From assembly GCF_001558695.1 (NCBI RefSeq), contig NZ_LNTU01000012.1, forward strand, positions 434,001 through 498,000: a stretch of DNA of 64,000 nt, in the 5' to 3' direction. The position numbers and the translations under genes are program-made. The notes beneath the pieces are model-generated. The model had not been told where the DNA came from, ran no database searches, and saw only the letters and a program-made list of their open reading frames with translations. The first letter of the stretch is position 1; every line of letters starts with the position of its first letter. Positions 17,100-27,830 of this stretch are shown in pieces. This stretch comes from Paramesorhizobium deserti (lineage in GTDB: Bacteria > Pseudomonadota > Alphaproteobacteria > Rhizobiales > Rhizobiaceae).

Positions 17100-17963
17100 T
17101 CAAAGTGCCGATGGTTCCGAAGGCCATTCGTTCTCGAACTTCATGCCTTCGGTATCGACCGCCTCGACCTTTATCTCCTCGCCCTGTTTTGAATCGAATT
17201 CGAATCGGAAATTCGGGTCTTCCGAGATCGAGATACCGCCTTCCATCGTCATGATCAGCCGGTTGCCCTGCGAGATCGTCAGCCCCCGAATGAAATGGGC
17301 GGGGATGTAATAGCGCGTGAGCTGATCCATCTGCAGCCCGGAATTGTTGGGATGGCGGATCATCAGCTGCATTTCGGTCGCCCGGTTCATCGCCTCCGTG
17401 CCCGGCGCATTCGGCGGAAACACCCGTAATTTCATCTTGCCGAGCGAGGCCATCGCCTCGTCCTGGTTCTTCATGGCGGGCGCGGAGCAGCCGCCGGAGG
17501 CCTTGACGAAGGTCTGCGTCATGTGGAGCTTGCCGTCCTCCGTCTCGGCAATCGCCCGAACATAGGAATAGGCGTTAACGCGCAGCCTTGTGGCCAGATG
17601 TGTCACACCGGCATCCGGCCCGAATTTGAAGACGGCAGCAACCGGAGACGGATTTTCGTCGACGATCAGCGTGACGACCTTGATTCGCCCCGCCGCCTTG
17701 CCAGGGTTGAATTTAAGATCGACCGGGACGATCGCGGCGTCTTCGGCGCGTTTCGGTGCGTCGATGGCGATGATGCCGCTCGCGGCCTCTATGCCCCTGT
17801 TGCCAAAGACGTCGGGCTTGAGGCTGCTCCATGTCGCGCTCTCGGGAACACTCGTCTCCTCCGCCTGACCAGGCGATATCGGAAACGCGCCAAGCAGAAC
17901 CGTGAACAAGACCAGACTCAGGCAATCGCGCGCATTGCGCGTTCGATGCGGGTGAGGATTCAT
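17100..17963 (-). CDS. Quinoprotein dehydrogenase-associated SoxYZ-like carrier protein
   Basis: 287 residues with a signal peptide (to about PGQAE). A SoxY-like domain (~45-160) ends in KASGGCSAP, where Cys159 in the GGC motif corresponds to the sulfur-carrying Cys of SoxY. A SoxZ-like domain (~180-285) follows. This fused form belongs to the 'quinoprotein relay' families found beside PQQ dehydrogenases rather than thiosulfate oxidation; no other sox genes are in the window. The start at 17963 begins the signal peptide. It is the last gene of the operon, 82 nt after the metallohydrolase. Confidence 0.85.
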   Translation of the reverse strand: MNPHPHRTRNARDCLSLVLFTVLLGAFPISPGQAEETSVPESATWSSLKPDVFGNRGIEAASGIIAIDAPKRAEDAAIVPVDLKFNPGKAAGRIKVVTLIVDENPSPVAAVFKFGPDAGVTHLATRLRVNAYSYVRAIAETEDGKLHMTQTFVKASGGCSAPAMKNQDEAMASLGKMKLRVFPPNAPGTEAMNRATEMQLMIRHPNNSGLQMDQLTRYYIPAHFIRGLTISQGNRLIMTMEGGISISEDPNFRFEFDSKQGEEIKVEAVDTEGMKFENEWPSEPSAL

Positions 17964-18045
17964 CTTTGCCTCCACCATATGATTGGCGGTGCCCGGCCAA
18001 AAATCATCATACCACCGCCCGTGATGGCCTGGCAAATCAAACCGC

Positions 18046-19011
18046 CTACTCCCATTCGAGCTCCGCAAAGGCGGCGGTGGCGTTGCGGGCATTGTACTCG
18101 TCGAAGAGATGCCAGTTGCCGCGCTCGCTCTGCGCCGCGGTCTTGACGGCATCGGCCAGGGGAACGCCGGCGGCGATCGCCGCGCGGATATCGCGCGTCA
18201 GCGCCTCGAAATAACGCTGCTCCGGTTCGAGCGCACCGGGCCAATCGGCCGGGATCGGACCGTGTCCGGGAATGGCGCGGTTCGCCCTGACGGCTTTCAA
18301 CACGTCCAACTGCTCTATCCAGCCGGTGAGCGACCCGTCCAATGTCGGCAGATGGCGGAGAAAACAGAGGTCGCCGGTAAAAAGAACGCCGGTTTTTTCG
18401 TCGAAAGCCGTCAGGTCATTATCCGTATGGGCCGGTTTCCAGGCCTTCAGCCGAATGGTCCTGCCGCCCAGGTCGAGCATTTCCTCGCCCTCGACCAGCT
18501 TTGTCGGCGGGACGATCCTGATCTCCCGCATCAGCGCCTCGCCCATGCTTTCGCGATAGCTGGAGAGATAGAACTCGCCCCGGCTCACCAGCGCTCGCGG
18601 CAAATTGCGGTGCCCGACGATGACGGCACCCGTATCAGCGAAGGCGGCATTGCCGAAGCAGTGGTCGGGATGCATGTGGGTGTTGATGAGATAACGGATC
18701 GGTTTATCGGTGACGGCGCGGATCGCGGCGATCAGCGCCCTTCCCTCGGCGACGCTGCCGCCGCTGTCGACGACGGCGACAGCCTCCTCGCCAATGATGA
18801 ACCCCACATTGCAGATCTCGCCGCGATTTGCTTTCGTCATCAGCGCGTCCACGCCGGCAAAGGCGAATATTCCGTCGGCGATCTCCTCAACAGGCAAGGC
18901 CTCTTCGGCAGCGAATGCAGGCCGCACCGGAATGCTGATGGGCAAAAGCCCGGCTGCGGCAAGTGCCGTGCCGCACTTCAGGACCGTTCGCCGTGAGGGG
19001 GATTGCGCCAT
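18046..19011 (-). CDS. Quinoprotein relay system zinc metallohydrolase
   Basis: 321 residues with a Tat-like signal (SRRTVLKCG) and cleavage near AFAAEE. Metallo-beta-lactamase fold: H112-M-H114-P-D116-H117, His196 in PAHTDND, TGDLCF and PGHGP complete the dinuclear zinc site. It resembles the SoxH-like hydrolases of the quinoprotein relay set. Its substrate is unknown; a thioester or persulfide on the neighbouring SoxYZ carrier is the obvious candidate. It starts two nt after the ATPase gene ends, so it is in the same operon. Confidence 0.85.
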   Translation of the reverse strand: MAQSPSRRTVLKCGTALAAAGLLPISIPVRPAFAAEEALPVEEIADGIFAFAGVDALMTKANRGEICNVGFIIGEEAVAVVDSGGSVAEGRALIAAIRAVTDKPIRYLINTHMHPDHCFGNAAFADTGAVIVGHRNLPRALVSRGEFYLSSYRESMGEALMREIRIVPPTKLVEGEEMLDLGGRTIRLKAWKPAHTDNDLTAFDEKTGVLFTGDLCFLRHLPTLDGSLTGWIEQLDVLKAVRANRAIPGHGPIPADWPGALEPEQRYFEALTRDIRAAIAAGVPLADAVKTAAQSERGNWHLFDEYNARNATAAFAELEWE

Positions 19012-19013
19012 GG

Positions 19014-19766
19014 CTATATCCGGTCCGGGAATTTCCGGTTGAACGAGCGCAGCAGATCCAGTTTCACCTGATCGCTGCGATATTGGCGCGGCAGCTTGAT
19101 ATCGAACGTTCCGATCACATGGGCCGGCCGCTCCGACAAAACGATAATCCTGTCCGAGAGCATGATCGCCTCGCGCAGATTGTGCGTCACCATCAGCGCC
19201 GTCGTCGGACGCTCCGACCAGACCGCCAGGAGCAGATGCCGCAATTGCTGGGCGGTCGGCTCGTCCAGTGAGACGAAAGGCTCGTCGAGCAGCAGGATAT
19301 CGGGATCAATGGCGATCGCCCGCGCGATCGCGGCCCGGCGGGCAAGACCAAGCGACAATTCCCCGGGATAGAAGTTCCGCATCTCCTTCAGGCCGAGGCT
19401 GCCGAAGAGGCTGTCGAGATTGCGGTCGCGCAAGCCGTGCGGCAGGGCCTGCCGGACATTCTGCTCGACCGTGCGCCAGGGCAGAAGCAGCGGCTCCTGG
19501 AATACCGCGCCGATCCGTCGTCCATTGCCCAGCCCCGGCAACTGGAACGATCCCTCATAATCCGTATCGAGCCCGAGCAGGATGCGCAGCGTGGTCGTCT
19601 TGCCGCAGCCGGACGGCCCGAGAATGCAGGCGAATTCGTTCTCACCCACCTCGAAATGCAAATCGCGCAGCACGTCGAGCGCGTCGCCGCTCGACGCGCG
19701 GAACGATTTCCTCGCAATATCGACCTTAAGCCGCGCGGCGGCGCCAGCGTGTGGATGCATGTTCAA
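19014..19766 (-). CDS. NitT/TauT-type ABC transporter ATP-binding protein
   Basis: 250 residues. Walker A GPSGCGKTT, the Q-loop FQEPLLLPWRTVEQNV characteristic of TauB/SsuB/NrtD, a degenerate ABC signature (LSLGLARRAAIARA in place of LSGGQ), Walker B ILLLDEPF and VTHNLREA. The gene overlaps the permease gene by ~40 nt. The signature deviation (LSLGL) is worth noting, though ATPase residues look intact. Ligand unknown. Confidence 0.85.
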   Translation of the reverse strand: MNMHPHAGAAARLKVDIARKSFRASSGDALDVLRDLHFEVGENEFACILGPSGCGKTTTLRILLGLDTDYEGSFQLPGLGNGRRIGAVFQEPLLLPWRTVEQNVRQALPHGLRDRNLDSLFGSLGLKEMRNFYPGELSLGLARRAAIARAIAIDPDILLLDEPFVSLDEPTAQQLRHLLLAVWSERPTTALMVTHNLREAIMLSDRIIVLSERPAHVIGTFDIKLPRQYRSDQVKLDLLRSFNRKFPDRI

Positions 19767-20532
19767 GGGGCTGTACCACGGTAAATTCGATGAGCAGAAT
19801 CACCGCGACGAAAGCCAGCGTGTAGGCCAGGATCGCCGCGACATCGAAGAGTTGGAAGAACAGATTGATCTGGAAACCGACGCCGTTCGACCGGCCGAGC
19901 AGTTCAACGACGAGGACGATCTTCCAGATCAGCGAAATGCCGGAGCGCGAGGCGGCGGCGAAATAGGGCTGCAATTGCGGCAAAAGGATATGCCGCAGCC
20001 GGTCGAGCGCGCCGAACCGGTAGACGGAGGCCATTTCCGAATAGCGCGGATCGATCGCCCGCGCGCCCTCGCGCATGGTGACGATCACGTTCGGGATCTT
20101 GTTGACCGCCACCGCGCCGATCGCCGCCGCTTCGTTGAGGCCGAACCAGATATAGGCGAGAACGATGACGACAAGGGCCGGGATGTTGAGAAAAAGCGTC
20201 ACCCACGGATTGAAGAATCGATCGAGATTCTGCCGGCTCCCCAGGAGAATGCCGATCACCGAGCCGATGATCATGGCAACGAAGAAAGCGGCAGCGACGC
20301 GCCAGAGCGTGATGCCGAGATGATAGGGCAGATCGCCGCTGGCGGATTCGGCAAGGAAGGTCTGGAAAACGGCAAAAGGCGCCGGGAAGGAGCGGCTCGG
20401 CCACAGACCGGCCGAAACCTGCCAGACGAGGAGAAGGGCGGCAAATGAAGACAGCACCGTGACGACCGGCATCACCTTGCGCTGCTCGGCCGCGCCGCCG
20501 GATGCGGTCTTATCGGAAGACATCAGCGTCAT
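19726..20532 (-). CDS. NitT/TauT-type ABC transporter permease
   Basis: 268 residues, six or so membrane spans (for example VLSSFAALLLVWQVSAGLW, FFVAMIIGSVIGILLGS, LAYTLAFVAVILLIEF). The EAA loop region MREGARAIDPRYSEMAS-RFG resembles taurine/nitrate permeases. The ATG at 20532 overlaps the binding-protein stop as ATGA. Together with the flanking genes it forms a complete importer. Confidence 0.85.
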   Translation of the reverse strand: MTLMSSDKTASGGAAEQRKVMPVVTVLSSFAALLLVWQVSAGLWPSRSFPAPFAVFQTFLAESASGDLPYHLGITLWRVAAAFFVAMIIGSVIGILLGSRQNLDRFFNPWVTLFLNIPALVVIVLAYIWFGLNEAAAIGAVAVNKIPNVIVTMREGARAIDPRYSEMASVYRFGALDRLRHILLPQLQPYFAAASRSGISLIWKIVLVVELLGRSNGVGFQINLFFQLFDVAAILAYTLAFVAVILLIEFTVVQPLEHASTRWRRRAA

Positions 20533-21515
20533 TCGCGCACCCTCCAGAAGGTTCCGGGCGCCAGGGTCTTTCCAGGGCCGACGAGCCGCTCTCCGCCAAG
20601 CCTCATCAGAACCGTATAAAGTCTTGCCGCGTCCTCTTCCTCCTCTTCGACGGTGCGGTTCGGAATGCCCTCGCGATATCGATCCCTCAGGACGTCCAGC
20701 TCGCGTCCCTCCGCCCTTACGACGGGTTCCAGCCGCGGCCATTCCTCGTCCGAACGGTTCAGCAGCGCCTTGGCTTCACCGCTCGCCTTGAGGAAACCTT
20801 CTATCGCCTCGGGATGGCTTCGCGCCCATTTCTCGTGGAAGATATAGCCGATCGCCGAAACATCGCCTGTAGCGCCGAGCGCCCTCGCCGCCTCATTGGC
20901 GCTGACCAGCCGGCGAAAGCCGTCCGCTTCCAGCCGCGCGCAGTAGTGCCAGAAATTCAGCACCGCATCGAGTTCGCCCTGCCGCGCCTTTTCGGCCAGC
21001 AATGGCGGCGCGCCGTAGACGATCTCGTTTTCGTCCGCAAGATCGATCCCGAACCTGTCCCGCGCCAACCCCTGGATGAACAGCCAGCTCTTGTCGAGCG
21101 GGCCGCCGGCGACGCCGATCTTCTTGGCCTTCAGGTCCGTCAGGCTTTTGATCGGTGAGGCAGCGGGAACCATCATGGCGCCGACCGATGTCGAATAGGG
21201 AAAGAAGGTCAGGTCCTCGCCCGCGCTGCGCTGGCGCGACACCCAGAGCCAGTCAGATACCATCACATCGATGTCGCCGGCCATCAGCGCCACATTGGTC
21301 GCATCCTCGCTGGCGAAAAAGCGAATATCGATCTCGACGCCGTTCTTCTCGTCCAAACCGTGCGTCTTGATCGTATCGAGTTCCCAGCTCACCGTGCCGA
21401 ATTTCAAGACACCGACGTGCATCCTTTCCGCGGCTAGGGTTGCGGATGTCAGAATACCGGCCAGCGCAGCGATCACCAGCGTCAACAACAATCGGTATTT
21501 TCGCGAACGAACCAC
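20529..21515 (-). CDS. ABC transporter substrate-binding protein of the quinoprotein relay operon
   Basis: 328 residues with a signal peptide (to about SATLAAE). It has the NrtA/SsuA/TauA fold: VGVLKFGTVSWELDTIKTHGLD, GDIDVMVSDWLW, KKIGVAGGPLDKSW. It starts at GTG, preceded by GGGGAGGAGG. It is linked in one operon to the metallohydrolase and SoxYZ-like carrier, so the ligand may be a sulfur compound or small organic acid used by the relay rather than taurine. Confidence 0.8.
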   Translation of the reverse strand: MVRSRKYRLLLTLVIAALAGILTSATLAAERMHVGVLKFGTVSWELDTIKTHGLDEKNGVEIDIRFFASEDATNVALMAGDIDVMVSDWLWVSRQRSAGEDLTFFPYSTSVGAMMVPAASPIKSLTDLKAKKIGVAGGPLDKSWLFIQGLARDRFGIDLADENEIVYGAPPLLAEKARQGELDAVLNFWHYCARLEADGFRRLVSANEAARALGATGDVSAIGYIFHEKWARSHPEAIEGFLKASGEAKALLNRSDEEWPRLEPVVRAEGRELDVLRDRYREGIPNRTVEEEEEDAARLYTVLMRLGGERLVGPGKTLAPGTFWRVRE

Positions 21516-21545
21516 AGCCTCCTCCCCACCACGTCAAATCATCTC

Positions 21546-21755
21546 TCAAAGCGTCCGCTCTTCGCTGGGATAAGCGCATTTCCAGCGCACGATACGAAGA
21601 TTGGGATGCTCCTGCGCCCATTTGGCGATTTCGGTCGGGGCGGTGTACATGCAGCTGTTGAGGCTGCCGCGGTTTTGGAAATGCAGCCGTTCTTCCCGGC
21701 AGTTCGACGGGTTCGATATCAGGCAGATGGTCAGGACGAGATCGATAATATCCAT
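21546..21755 (-). CDS. Small four-cysteine protein heading the relay operon
   Basis: 69 residues with a hydrophobic start (MDIIDLVLTICLI) and cysteines at 11, 19, 35 and 60, plus tryptophans at 46 and 58 (AKWAQEHPNLRIVRWKCAY). The spacing suggests two disulfides or a metal site. It lies 30 nt before the binding-protein gene in the same direction, with AAGGTG before the ATG. Function unknown. Confidence 0.7.
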   Translation of the reverse strand: MDIIDLVLTICLISNPSNCREERLHFQNRGSLNSCMYTAPTEIAKWAQEHPNLRIVRWKCAYPSEERTL

Positions 21756-22124
21756 GTCGGCACCTTCAATCCGCTGACTTCATCCACATCGCATCAATTG
21801 AGCGGCGATATGGTGGTTGCAGCGTGGGATTTCTCAAGGTGCCCGGATGAGAAACTGTTCTTCAAACCTACGATCACGCGTCAACGACGTCAATCCGGGC
21901 ATTCCCGAATTGTCCCGGCATTCGCGAAACGGTCACGACACACATCTCTGAATAGAAATCCTCCAGGGAACATTGACTTATTGCTCCCAACACGTAACTT
22001 TTCCGGCGATCGACCTCTAGCGGCTGAAAGGCTGCTGCTGGAAGATCCAATATAGCGGCCCCCGGCGCATGGAACCGGCGGCGGCTTCGTCCAGGGCACC
22101 CTTGGCGAAAAATGAGGAGATGCC
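21756..22124. other. Divergent intergenic region before cytochrome c gene
   Basis: 369 nt between the 69-aa gene (minus) and the cytochrome c gene (plus). It should contain both promoters. I see no convincing coding region, terminator or strong dyad in it; near the right end TGAGGAG forms the cytochrome ribosome site. Confidence 0.4.
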
Positions 22125-22511
22125 ATGCGGTATTCAGTCCTTCTGGTCGGTGTATCAGTTGCAATTCTCGGCGCGGCGGGAGCCCGCGCCCAGGAGGGGG
22201 ATGCAACGGCAGGAGCAACGGTTTTCAAGAAATGCACGGCCTGCCATGTCGTGGATTCCGACAAGAACAAGGTCGGCCCATCACTGCAGGGCATTATCGG
22301 CCGGACGGCCGGCACGCATCCCGGCTTCAAATATTCGCCGGCGATGGTGAAGGCGGGAGAAGAAGGCCTCGTCTGGGACGATGCCTCCCTACGTGATTAT
22401 CTGCACAGCCCGAAAGCCAAGGTGAAAGGCACGAAAATGGCCTTTGCCGGGCTGAAGGACGACGCGGACATCACCAATCTCCTTGCCTATCTCAAAGAGA
22501 ACAGCCAATAG
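22125..22511 (+). CDS. Class I cytochrome c (c2/c550 type)
   Basis: 128 residues with a signal peptide (to about GARA). Heme site CTACH in VFKKCTACHVVDSDKNKVGPSLQGIIGR, and the distal Met in GTKMAFAGLKD. This is a classic small soluble cytochrome c2/c550 and probably accepts electrons from XoxG and passes them to the oxidase. A GAGGAG site precedes the ATG. Single gene, closed by a good terminator. Confidence 0.93.
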   Translation: MRYSVLLVGVSVAILGAAGARAQEGDATAGATVFKKCTACHVVDSDKNKVGPSLQGIIGRTAGTHPGFKYSPAMVKAGEEGLVWDDASLRDYLHSPKAKVKGTKMAFAGLKDDADITNLLAYLKENSQ

Positions 22512-22538
22512 GCCATTTAGAAGCCCCAGGCCCCTGAT

Positions 22539-22570
22539 AGCGCCGCGTGTTCCCGACACGCGGCGCTTTT
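22539..22570 (+). terminator. Rho-independent terminator after the cytochrome c gene
   Basis: AGCGCCGCGTGT-TCCCG-ACACGCGGCGCT followed by TTT: a 12-bp GC-rich stem, tight loop and T-run on the plus strand, 27 nt after the stop codon. Confidence 0.85.
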
Positions 22571-22585
22571 AGCATCGATCACGGT

Positions 22586-23143
22586 TCAGACGGGCTCGCG
22601 CCATTTGATCGAGCAGCCGATGGAGGCGATCTGCTCGCGAGGCCCCTCCCCGGTTTCCGCCACCTGCCGCATCGCCTCGAAAAGATCGCGACGCAGGTCG
22701 GTCGCGCCCTCCTCCTTGCGCGAGGCATCGAGGCGGCCACGATACTGCAATTCGTGGTCAGCGTTGAAGCCGAAGAAATCCGGCGTGCAGGCCGCGCCAT
22801 AGGCGCGTGCCACCACCTGGTCTGCATCATGGAGATAAGCGAACGGGAAGGCGTTTTCCCGCGCGAACACCTTCATATTCTCATAGGAATCGGCGGGATA
22901 AGCCCCGGCATCATTGGAATTGATGGCGACGAAGCCAATGCCAAGCTCCTTCAAATCGCGAGCATCGCGGACGATGCGCCCGATCACCGCCTTCACATAG
23001 GGACAGTGATTGCAGATGAAGGCGACGACCAGCCCGCGCGGACCGGCTTCGCCGAGGATGGAATGATGTTTGCCGTCGACGCTGATCAGCGTCGCATCCA
23101 CCGCCTTCCAGCCGAAATCGCAAATCGGCGGCATGGAAGCCAT
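22586..23143 (-). CDS. Redoxin/thioredoxin-family protein at the end of the cbb operon
   Basis: 185 residues, no signal peptide. The thioredoxin-fold CxxC is C44-N-H-C47 in VAFICNHCPYVKA, followed by GFVAINSNDAGAYP and YGAACTPDFFGF; this is the AhpC/TSA-like redoxin family. The ATG at 23143 has AAAGGAGACATGAA upstream and lies 19 nt after the rpe stop, so it is probably co-transcribed with the Calvin genes. Its role there is unknown; thiol redox control or peroxide removal is possible. Confidence 0.8.
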   Translation of the reverse strand: MASMPPICDFGWKAVDATLISVDGKHHSILGEAGPRGLVVAFICNHCPYVKAVIGRIVRDARDLKELGIGFVAINSNDAGAYPADSYENMKVFARENAFPFAYLHDADQVVARAYGAACTPDFFGFNADHELQYRGRLDASRKEEGATDLRRDLFEAMRQVAETGEGPREQIASIGCSIKWREPV

Positions 23144-23162
23144 TTCATGTCTCCTTTCATTA

Positions 23163-23846
23163 TCAGGCCGCCCTGCGCATCGCACTATCGGCGGCATCGC
23201 GTATCGCGGCGATGTTCGCGGCATAGACGGCCTGACCATCGCCCTTGAAGATCGCCGAGCCGGCGACCAGCACATCCGCGCCGGCGGCGGCGACGAGCGG
23301 CGCCGTCTCCGGCGTCACGCCGCCATCGATCTCGATATGGATCGGGCGCGCGCCGATCATCGCCTTGATCCGCCGAACCTTCTCGACAACCGAGGGAATA
23401 AACGCCTGGCCGCCGAAACCCGGATTGACCGTCATCAGGAGGACGAGGTCAAGGCGGTCGAGCACATATTCGATCACATTTTCAGGCGTCGAAGGGTTGA
23501 GCGAGACACCAGCCTTCTTGCCGAGATTGCGGACGGCCTGCAGCGAACGGTCGAGATGCGGGCCCGCTTCGGCATGCACGGTGATGAGATCGCAGCCGGC
23601 CTCCGCAAAGGCTGAGAGATAGGGATCGGCTGGCGTGATCATCAGATGGCAATCGAAGAACGCGTTCGTTCGATTGCGGATCGCCTTGATCACCGGCGGG
23701 CCGAAGGTGATGTTCGGCACGAAATGCCCGTCCATCACGTCGAGATGGATCCAGTCGGCACCGGCTGCAACAACAGCCTCCACCTCCTCGCCCAGCCGGG
23801 AAAAATCTGCCGAAAGTACAGATGGCGCAATAATTGTTCTAGTCAT
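23163..23846 (-). CDS. cbbE: Ribulose-phosphate 3-epimerase (CbbE)
   Basis: 227 residues, standard Rpe length. It has [17 protein letters not shown], the metal-binding [28 protein letters not shown] and [11 protein letters not shown]. It interconverts ribulose-5-P and xylulose-5-P to regenerate RuBP. Its start overlaps the cbbX stop (ATGA). The Calvin-operon position distinguishes it from a housekeeping rpe. Confidence 0.95.
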   Translation of the reverse strand: MTRTIIAPSVLSADFSRLGEEVEAVVAAGADWIHLDVMDGHFVPNITFGPPVIKAIRNRTNAFFDCHLMITPADPYLSAFAEAGCDLITVHAEAGPHLDRSLQAVRNLGKKAGVSLNPSTPENVIEYVLDRLDLVLLMTVNPGFGGQAFIPSVVEKVRRIKAMIGARPIHIEIDGGVTPETAPLVAAAGADVLVAGSAIFKGDGQAVYAANIAAIRDAADSAMRRAA

Positions 23847-24775
23847 GAAGCCTGCTCCTCCTTCGCCTTGGAAAAAACCCGGCTGACACGCAGGTCCTCC
23901 GCGCCGATCGTGGAGAGCGCCTCGGCATCGACCGGCCCCGGCGCGGTTTCGAACAGCCGGTTCGCCTGCCGCAGTCGCGCCCTGTCGAGCGCGTTGCGGA
24001 TGGAACGGGCATTGGCGAAATGCGGCTGCCGGCGGCGAGTCGCGATATAATCGGCCATCACCGCACGCGCCTTCTCGTCGAAATGATAGTTCTGCTTCGA
24101 CAGCATGATTTCGGCAATCTGCAGGAGCTCGTCATCCGTGTAATCCGGAAAATCGATATGATGGGCGATACGGGAACGAAAACCAGGATTGCTGGTGAAG
24201 AACTTCTCCATCTTGTCAGCGTAACCCGCGAGAATCACGACGAGATCGTCGCGCTGGTTCTCCATCACCTGGAGCAGGATCTCGATCGCCTCCTGGCCAT
24301 AATCGCGCTCGTTCTCCTGACGGTAGAGATAATAGGCCTCGTCGATGAAGAGCACGCCGCCCATCGCTTTCTTGAGGATCTCCTTGGTCTTCGGTGCGGT
24401 ATGGCCGATATATTGGCCGACCAGATCGTCCCGCGTCACTGAGACGAGATGGCCCTTGCGGATATAGCCGAGGCGGTGCAGCAAATCCGCCATGCGCAGT
24501 GCGACGGTCGTCTTGCCGGTTCCGGGATTGCCGCTGAAGCTCATATGCAGCGTCGGCGTCTCATGGGCGAGCCCAAGCCGCCGCCGCGCCCGCTCGACCA
24601 GCAGCAGCGCCGCCGTTTCGCGGATACGCTGCTTGACCGGCTTCAGGCCGATCAGCTCGCGGTCGAGTTCTTCAAGCACGTCCTTGACACCGGACTCGGC
24701 ATATTCCGCCCGCAGATCGATGGCGGCGGGGATATCGCCGCCATCTTCAAGCTCCTTGACTGCAGCCTCAGCCAT
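23843..24775 (-). CDS. cbbX: Red-type RuBisCO activase CbbX
   Basis: 310 residues. AAA+ ATPase with Walker [11 protein letters not shown], Walker [12 protein letters not shown] and sensor region [18 protein letters not shown]. CbbX remodels inhibited form IC/ID RuBisCO by pulling the CbbL C-terminal tail. The start at 24775 gives the standard MAEAAVKEL opening and overlaps cbbS by 8 nt. Confidence 0.95.
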   Translation of the reverse strand: MAEAAVKELEDGGDIPAAIDLRAEYAESGVKDVLEELDRELIGLKPVKQRIRETAALLLVERARRRLGLAHETPTLHMSFSGNPGTGKTTVALRMADLLHRLGYIRKGHLVSVTRDDLVGQYIGHTAPKTKEILKKAMGGVLFIDEAYYLYRQENERDYGQEAIEILLQVMENQRDDLVVILAGYADKMEKFFTSNPGFRSRIAHHIDFPDYTDDELLQIAEIMLSKQNYHFDEKARAVMADYIATRRRQPHFANARSIRNALDRARLRQANRLFETAPGPVDAEALSTIGAEDLRVSRVFSKAKEEQAS

Positions 24776-25187
24776 AGCGTTCTCCCGCCGGCTTGTCGGC
24801 GGCATAGGGCCGCGTCGTATAGCGGATGACCCGGCCGGCCGCCTCCTGCCGCTGCAGGTGGAAGCCCGGCTCGTTCGCCGGACGGTTGACGATGAAGGAG
24901 AGCTTCACCGACTCCCAGCCATGACTCGCGTCGAAGGCGACGACGCGGATATAGCGGTCGCCATAGACCTTCCGGCACTCCTTCAACTCCATCATCAGCG
25001 CCGCCGCATCCGGATTGTCGAACATCGGATGCCCCCACATTTCCCAGTAGGTGTTGCGGGGATGTGGGTCGTCGGTGAACTCCAGGCTCACCGCCCAGCT
25101 ATTGTCGATGCAATATTGCACCTGTTTGGTGATCTGCTCGTCGGTCAGATCGGGCAGAAACGAGAATGCTCCCTGGGTAATGCGCAT
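24768..25187 (-). CDS. cbbS: RuBisCO small subunit, red type (form IC)
   Basis: 139 residues starting [19 protein letters not shown]. It has the ~30-residue C-terminal extension typical of red-type small subunits ([19 protein letters not shown]). The start at 25187 follows GGAGAGAATCC and comes 10 nt after cbbL; an apparent longer frame is only cbbL sequence in another frame. Confidence 0.95.
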   Translation of the reverse strand: MRITQGAFSFLPDLTDEQITKQVQYCIDNSWAVSLEFTDDPHPRNTYWEMWGHPMFDNPDAAALMMELKECRKVYGDRYIRVVAFDASHGWESVKLSFIVNRPANEPGFHLQRQEAAGRVIRYTTRPYAADKPAGERYG

Positions 25188-25197
25188 GGATTCTCTC

Positions 25198-27770
<2,573 letters not shown>

Positions 27771-27830
27771 GATCCATGCTCCTTTCCCTTAGCGAATTGT
27801 CGTAGTGCCCTGTTTTTGTTTCGTTTCATC

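Noticed and set aside
17100-19011. Thiosulfate oxidation (sox) locus
   Set aside because: Only a fused SoxYZ-like carrier and a metallohydrolase are present; soxA, soxX, soxB and soxC are absent and the genes lie in a methanol-oxidation setting.
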